Below, one piece after another: positions 14,560 to 17,294 of a stretch of DNA of 17,294 nucleotides. The stretch lies in contig VSNT01000086.1 of the NCBI GenBank assembly GCA_009774465.1, positions 1-17,294 on the forward strand, in the 5' to 3' direction. Position 1 is the first letter of the stretch; each line of letters opens with the position of its first letter. Position numbers and translations under genes: made by a program. The notes under the pieces were generated by a model. The model was given only the letters and a program-made list of their open reading frames with translations, ran no database searches and was not told the origin of the DNA. Origin of the DNA: Lachnospiraceae bacterium. Its GTDB lineage: Bacteria > Bacillota_A > Clostridia > Lachnospirales > Lachnospiraceae.

Positions 14560-14748
14560 TAGGCATAAAGCAATCCCGAAAACGCCCATTATCAGCATTT
14601 CCGGAATATTATCCGTTACTTGAACTCGGCGTGTCCTTTGTTGATATTAACTGTATTTGTTTAAGTTTTATGCAAATACACGCCTATTTTTACTTCATTT
14701 ACATCATTTATTATGGCTTGCTGATTTTCTGTTGCCAAAATGTTGCCA
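14545..14748. repeat. Long direct repeat, copy B (partner at 7841-7943)
   Basis: Blocks 14545-14587 and 14686-14748 match copy A in order and orientation; the 98 bases between (14588-14685) are unique to copy B. Copy B ends exactly where the ParE toxin stop codon begins. A 21-codon frame (14598 to 14533, minus) would code a very hydrophobic peptide starting MLIMGVFGIALCLLALKW, but it has only a weak GGA ribosome site. Confidence 0.85.
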
Positions 14749-15096
14749 TTACTCTTCCCAATAATCCTCAATTTCTTCTGTAGTAGTCTTAATACCAAAA
14801 AGCTTCCACATAAAATCCTCTTTTTCATTGTACATATCTACAATCTTAATAGCATCCGTTCTGATTTGATAAAATACATAATTATGCCTGACATATAACA
14901 TTCTATAATCGCATGGAATACCTAAAACACTTTCCACAGAAACACCTTTGTTCTCATATTGCTGCAAATCGCGAAAAGACTTCGTCATTTCTTTAATGAC
15001 CTTGTTCGCTGTGTCAGTTCCAAAATTTTGCGCCACATATCGTTTTATCTGTTTTAGCTTCTCACGGGCATCCTGAGAGTATTTCAGCTTCTTCAA
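14749..15096 (-). CDS. RelE/ParE-family toxin
   Basis: 115 residues. The fold is visible as YSQDAREKLKQIKRYVAQNFG (paired N-terminal helices), then VLGIPCDYRMLYVRHNYVFYQI (central beta-sheet with the usual R-x-L-Y-V-x-x-x-Y-V-F-Y pattern) and IKIVDMYNEKEDFMWKLFG at the C-terminus. ParE members act on gyrase and RelE members cut mRNA; the sequence does not decide which. ATG 15096 overlaps the antitoxin stop by four bases. It is intact. Confidence 0.9.
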   Translation of the reverse strand: MKKLKYSQDAREKLKQIKRYVAQNFGTDTANKVIKEMTKSFRDLQQYENKGVSVESVLGIPCDYRMLYVRHNYVFYQIRTDAIKIVDMYNEKEDFMWKLFGIKTTTEEIEDYWEE

Positions 15097-15353
15097 TCTG
15101 CTGCCCCCAATTCCTTTTCCAACTCATCTGCCGAAATCCATCCTTCTTTATCTGCCCGTTCTTCTGCTTTCTTCAATTTTGAAAGAAGTGTGTAGGCCGC
15201 CCGGCATCTGTCAAGCTCGTCTATCTCGGCCATAGTAAGAATTCCATATTCTCCGTGTCCATTACGTGTAAGATACACACGACTTGAATCATCTACCTGT
15301 TTCAATACTTCTGTGTAATTTCTCAAATCAGAAATTGGTTTTATATTTGGCAT
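15093..15353 (-). CDS. Phd/YefM-family antitoxin
   Basis: 86 residues from ATG 15353. An in-frame ATG at 15362 touches the AGGAG directly, so the second ATG, 9 bases downstream of it, is the likely start and gives the usual MPNIKPISDLRNYTEVL beginning. Residues 1-60 form the DNA-binding Phd domain (YLTRNGHGEYGILTMAEID) and the C-terminal acidic helix (KLKKAEERADKEGWISADELEKEL, in part) would wrap the toxin. It binds its own promoter with the toxin, as is usual in type II modules. Confidence 0.9.
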   Translation of the reverse strand: MPNIKPISDLRNYTEVLKQVDDSSRVYLTRNGHGEYGILTMAEIDELDRCRAAYTLLSKLKKAEERADKEGWISADELEKELGAAD

Positions 15354-15383
15354 AACATTCATCTCCTAACTGGACTTTCTTTC

Positions 15384-15432
15384 ATTATATACATATAGGT
15401 ATGCTTTTTCAAGAAAATTAACATGTTAATTT
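15384..15432 (-). promoter_or_regulatory. Consensus promoter and 18-bp palindrome of the Phd/ParE operon
   Basis: -35 TTGAAA (15407-15412), 17-base spacer, -10 TATAAT (15384-15389). A perfect palindrome, AAATTAACA followed by its reverse complement, lies at 15415-15432, just upstream of the -35 box. It is a candidate operator for the Phd antitoxin. Confidence 0.75.
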
Positions 15433-15480
15433 ACAGCATTTTATCTTTATCTGTTCCATGAATCTATCCTGATATATATT

Positions 15481-16183
15481 TTAGCAATTTCTCTCCCCCA
15501 CCTCTACATGTTCTGCTTTATACTTATAATAAACACTCTTCGCTTCCTCCTTATACTCATTATATGCGTTTAAAAGACATTCATTTGGATTATACACATG
15601 CAACTCATTATTTTCTCCAATCTGATAAACTACATATCCATTTCAAACATTATTCCCTTTATATATCAATTCCGGATATGTATTGAGCAAATATAATTGC
15701 TTACTAAATATTTCTTTTACATCGTCTTCAATGGTCTGTAAAAGCACATAATAAATTTCATATACGGTAACTGTAAAAGAATCAATCGTATATGTAACCA
15801 CTACTCTGGGTTCATCTTCAAATCTCTCGATTATCTCATCATGTACTTTTATCATGGACTCTTTTATTGCCTTATTGGGTTTAATATGTTGCGTTGTAAG
15901 TATCTGCATTAAATCAAAGCAAAAACGCTTTTCATCATTTTTGCTCAAAACGTCCTGCTTAAACTTATCTTTTCTTTCTTCTCCTAATTCCGTTGCATAA
16001 AACTTCTCTAGTGCTTCTATATAAAGTCTTTGCAGAACTAACAATATTTATGACTAATCCATTAATAGCATAAAAATTTACCGTTTCACCATTAATCATT
16101 ATTAATTCATCATCATACTTCATTATGCAATAGTGCAAAAGCTGCTCTAAATTAAACTCCAGCAATTTGAAAAGCTGATGCAC
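15481..16183 (-). pseudogene. Broken gene of unknown function (one frameshift, one internal stop)
   Basis: Three pieces read as one protein of about 234 residues. The first frame (from GTG 16183; open further upstream without an ATG) gives HQLFKLLEFNLEQLLHYCIM to VINIVSSAKTLY. Near 16022 a two-base loss in a TATATA run shifts the frame to IEALEKFYATELGEERKDKF and onward to LIYKGNNV. A TGA at 15643-15645 follows, but the same frame continues as NGYVVYQIGENNELHVYNPN, ending at TAA 15481. The helical, charged composition gives no family I recognise. It is probably decayed cargo of a mobile element. Confidence 0.6.
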
Positions 16184-16524
16184 ATTTTGTAAATGTTCCC
16201 CAAAAGAAACGTAGCCTTCTATTATTTTTAGAATTAGAATAATACAAAAACTATAAATATGGCAGACATTCTAGAGAACGCCTGCCATATAAAGCAAATT
16301 ATATAATTTCGTACTATTCGAACTCCTCGGCGGATAGCCTAAACTAATTGTTTTTCTCTGATTTATAAAGGATTTATTATCCGTATTCTTCAAAAAACGC
16401 TCTCGTATTTGTGCTAGTCAAAATTTTTAGAGCCAAAATAGAACCATATAGAGCTGTTATTTTCTCCTTGCTTACTTTATCTACATGGTGCTAACACCAT
16501 ATAATTATTGAATCCACAAAAAAC
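16184..16524. other. Gene-free stretch with one hairpin and the second palindrome
   Basis: I see no convincing gene here. It holds a 9-bp hairpin ATATGGCAG/CTGCCATAT (16257-16265/16282-16290, 16-base loop) followed on the minus strand by TTTATAGTTTTTG, possibly a weak terminator. It also holds the palindrome copy at 16459-16503. Confidence 0.5.
16459..16503. repeat. Palindrome with ATTTTCTCCTT motif, copy 2
   Basis: ATTTTCTCCTT (16459-16469), 12 non-conserved bases, then 22 bases (16482-16503) matching the perfect palindrome of copy 1 at 20 positions. It lies 22 bases after the end of the CptN-like toxin gene. Confidence 0.75.
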
Positions 16525-16995
16525 CTATTTGCGCCCTCTCAACTTCTCCAATATCGCCATAACGTCCGGTTGCGTTGGTGTAAATTTAATACCACGCTTT
16601 AACATACCCATTACTTTTTTCGCTTTCTGCTCAATTTCTCTGGCAGTATGCTCACTCGTCAACATCAGATGGTTTCCGGCGATTGTATATTCCCGTTCTA
16701 TGTATTCTTCCGTTATCGGGAACATATCCTGTATCAGAAATGCACTCTCCCGGCTGTCGTCCAATTTGGCGATATGGAGAATGTCGCAAGGTTTCCCAGC
16801 TTTTTCTTTTTTCTCCATAATCCGCCTGTATTTATCAATACGACTGGATAACGGTATCATCCAGTATATACCCGTATTCGTATCTTCAAAGTAGTAATAA
16901 TGTGGTCTGTTTCCTGCCTTATTTCCTTTGAGATACGGGTCTGGCATATCTTCAAAGAATTTATCTTTGATAATATAAAATCCTGTTTTCTTCAT
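16525..16995 (-). CDS. cptN: ToxN/AbiQ-family endoribonuclease toxin, CptN-like (type III toxin-antitoxin)
   Basis: 156 residues. The N-terminus MKKTGFYIIKDKFFEDMPDP leads into GNRPHYYYFEDTNTGIYW and then MIPLSSRIDKYRRI. This PLSS-R-x-DK motif (residues 48-55) corresponds to the catalytic Thr/Ser-Ser-x-Lys region of ToxN/AbiQ toxins, which cut RNA in a sequence-preferring way. FLIQDMFPIT (about 86-95) matches the conserved I-x-D/N-M-x-P-V/I strand. The family is clear, and the CptN assignment rests on the 45-nt antitoxin repeats upstream. GAGG lies 7 bases before ATG 16995. A terminator separates it from the RNA repeats, the usual design in which read-through makes limited toxin. Free toxin stops growth; in other members it aborts phage infection. 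Confidence 0.88.
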   Translation of the reverse strand: MKKTGFYIIKDKFFEDMPDPYLKGNKAGNRPHYYYFEDTNTGIYWMIPLSSRIDKYRRIMEKKEKAGKPCDILHIAKLDDSRESAFLIQDMFPITEEYIEREYTIAGNHLMLTSEHTAREIEQKAKKVMGMLKRGIKFTPTQPDVMAILEKLRGRK

Positions 16996-17013
16996 TGGTC
17001 TGCCTCATTACGG

Positions 17014-17042
17014 AAAAGTCCCTCGCCTTGCGGCGAAGGACT
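17014..17042 (-). terminator. Intrinsic terminator between RNA antitoxin and toxin gene
   Basis: An 11-bp stem AGTCCTTCGCC/GGCGAGGGACT (one G-U pair, 17042-17032 and 17027-17017) with a GCAA tetraloop, followed by TTTT. Its place between the repeats and the toxin start is the hallmark of type III modules and sets the antitoxin-to-toxin ratio. Confidence 0.9.
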
Positions 17043-17044
17043 AT

Positions 17045-17139
17045 ACTTTCAACCCAACCATTTATATACCGCATATCGGTCAGCGGTAAACTTTCAACCC
17101 GACCATTTATATACCACATATCGGTCAGTGGTAAACTTT
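17045..17139 (-). ncRNA. cptI: CptI-like RNA antitoxin: two 45-nt repeats plus a 5-nt third start
   Basis: Repeat 1 is 17139-17095 and repeat 2 is 17094-17050; a third begins with AAAGT. They differ at only three positions. Each can form stem 1 ACCRC/GYGGT (nt 8-12 with 23-27) and a second helix between loop bases GACC (nt 14-17) and GGTY (nt 36-39), an H-type pseudoknot. In type III systems the toxin cuts the precursor into single repeats, which then bind and inactivate it. Confidence 0.85.
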
Positions 17140-17180
17140 CTTTGTACCTATATTTTAGCAAGTACAAAGAGGAAAGTCAA
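17140..17180 (-). promoter_or_regulatory. CptIN promoter with 8-bp dyad around the -10 box
   Basis: -35 TTGACT (17175-17180), 17-base spacer, -10 TAAAAT (17152-17157). CTTTGTAC (17140-17147) and GTACAAAG (17162-17169) are exact inverted repeats 14 bases apart that bracket the -10 box. Transcription should start at about 17145, just before the first repeat. Confidence 0.8.
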
Positions 17181-17294
17181 TGAGGCTTTCTATTAAAATT
17201 TTATGCCACAAGAAATTTTATTATACCAACAATTTTCTAGTAAAAATATGGCAATTCGCTTAATAGTGTGAACTTCCACATTATCACATTTTCC

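Noticed and set aside
16308..16330. tRNA remnant suggested by GTTCGAA on the minus strand
   Set aside because: No acceptor, anticodon or D-arm can be built around it.
16508..16894. 128-codon plus-strand frame
   Set aside because: Antisense to the ToxN-family toxin gene, no start signal.
17045..17139. CRISPR-like repeats
   Set aside because: The two repeats are directly adjacent with no spacers and have type III antitoxin context.
16961..17167. 68-codon minus-strand reading frame with repeated SLPLTDM peptide
   Set aside because: It is the chance translation of the 45-nt RNA antitoxin repeats (45 is divisible by three) and runs across the terminator; the variation between repeats preserves RNA pairing.

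Overview
The window looks like part of a low-GC Firmicutes chromosome, most likely a gut Lachnospiraceae (Blautia, Dorea, Ruminococcus or Eubacterium relatives). The reasons are strong AGGAGG-type ribosome sites, AT-rich consensus promoters, an ABC-2/GldG-like envelope operon, a Hol_Tox-type mini-toxin with a long structured leader, and a CptN/ToxN toxin with 45-nt RNA repeats. The genus is inference.

Bases 1-5102 are one minus-strand operon, apparently core genome. It runs from a secreted and membrane-anchored protein with an amidotransferase-like domain, through an ABC ATPase and an ABC-2 permease, to a coiled-coil membrane protein with a Gly/Asn/Gln-rich tail that leaves the window. A 190-base cluster of hairpins bounded by direct repeats separates the last two genes.

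From about 5250 onward the window is accessory DNA with many broken genes. It holds a stand-alone FEN-type 5'-3' exonuclease, a truncated isoprenylcysteine-methyltransferase-like gene with a membrane partner, and a solitary HNH endonuclease. A TetR regulator is divergent from a small membrane-protein operon (8789-10170) and an orphan winged-helix regulator. Next come relics of a mobilisable element: a frameshifted relaxase tail, a coiled-coil partner, an excisionase-like protein, and an HTH regulator with a stop at codon 4. A GNAT acetyltransferase and a class I methyltransferase lie among them. Copies of one non-coding segment at 7841-7943 and 14545-14748 bracket 7-14.7 kb, and a second repeat pair, a 22-bp palindrome with a fixed upstream motif, lies at 8012-8056 and 16459-16503.

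The last 4 kb carry three toxin-antitoxin modules of three types. There is a truncated type I Hol_Tox mini-toxin (13466-13697), a type II Phd/ParE pair (14749-15412), and a complete type III CptIN-like module (16525-17180). The last has a consensus promoter, two 45-nt RNA antitoxin repeats, a GCAA-loop terminator and a ToxN-family endoribonuclease gene. The only three differences between the two RNA repeats are one compensatory base-pair swap and one pairing-preserving C-to-T change, which directly supports a pseudoknot fold. I consider this the best candidate for the exciting system in the window.
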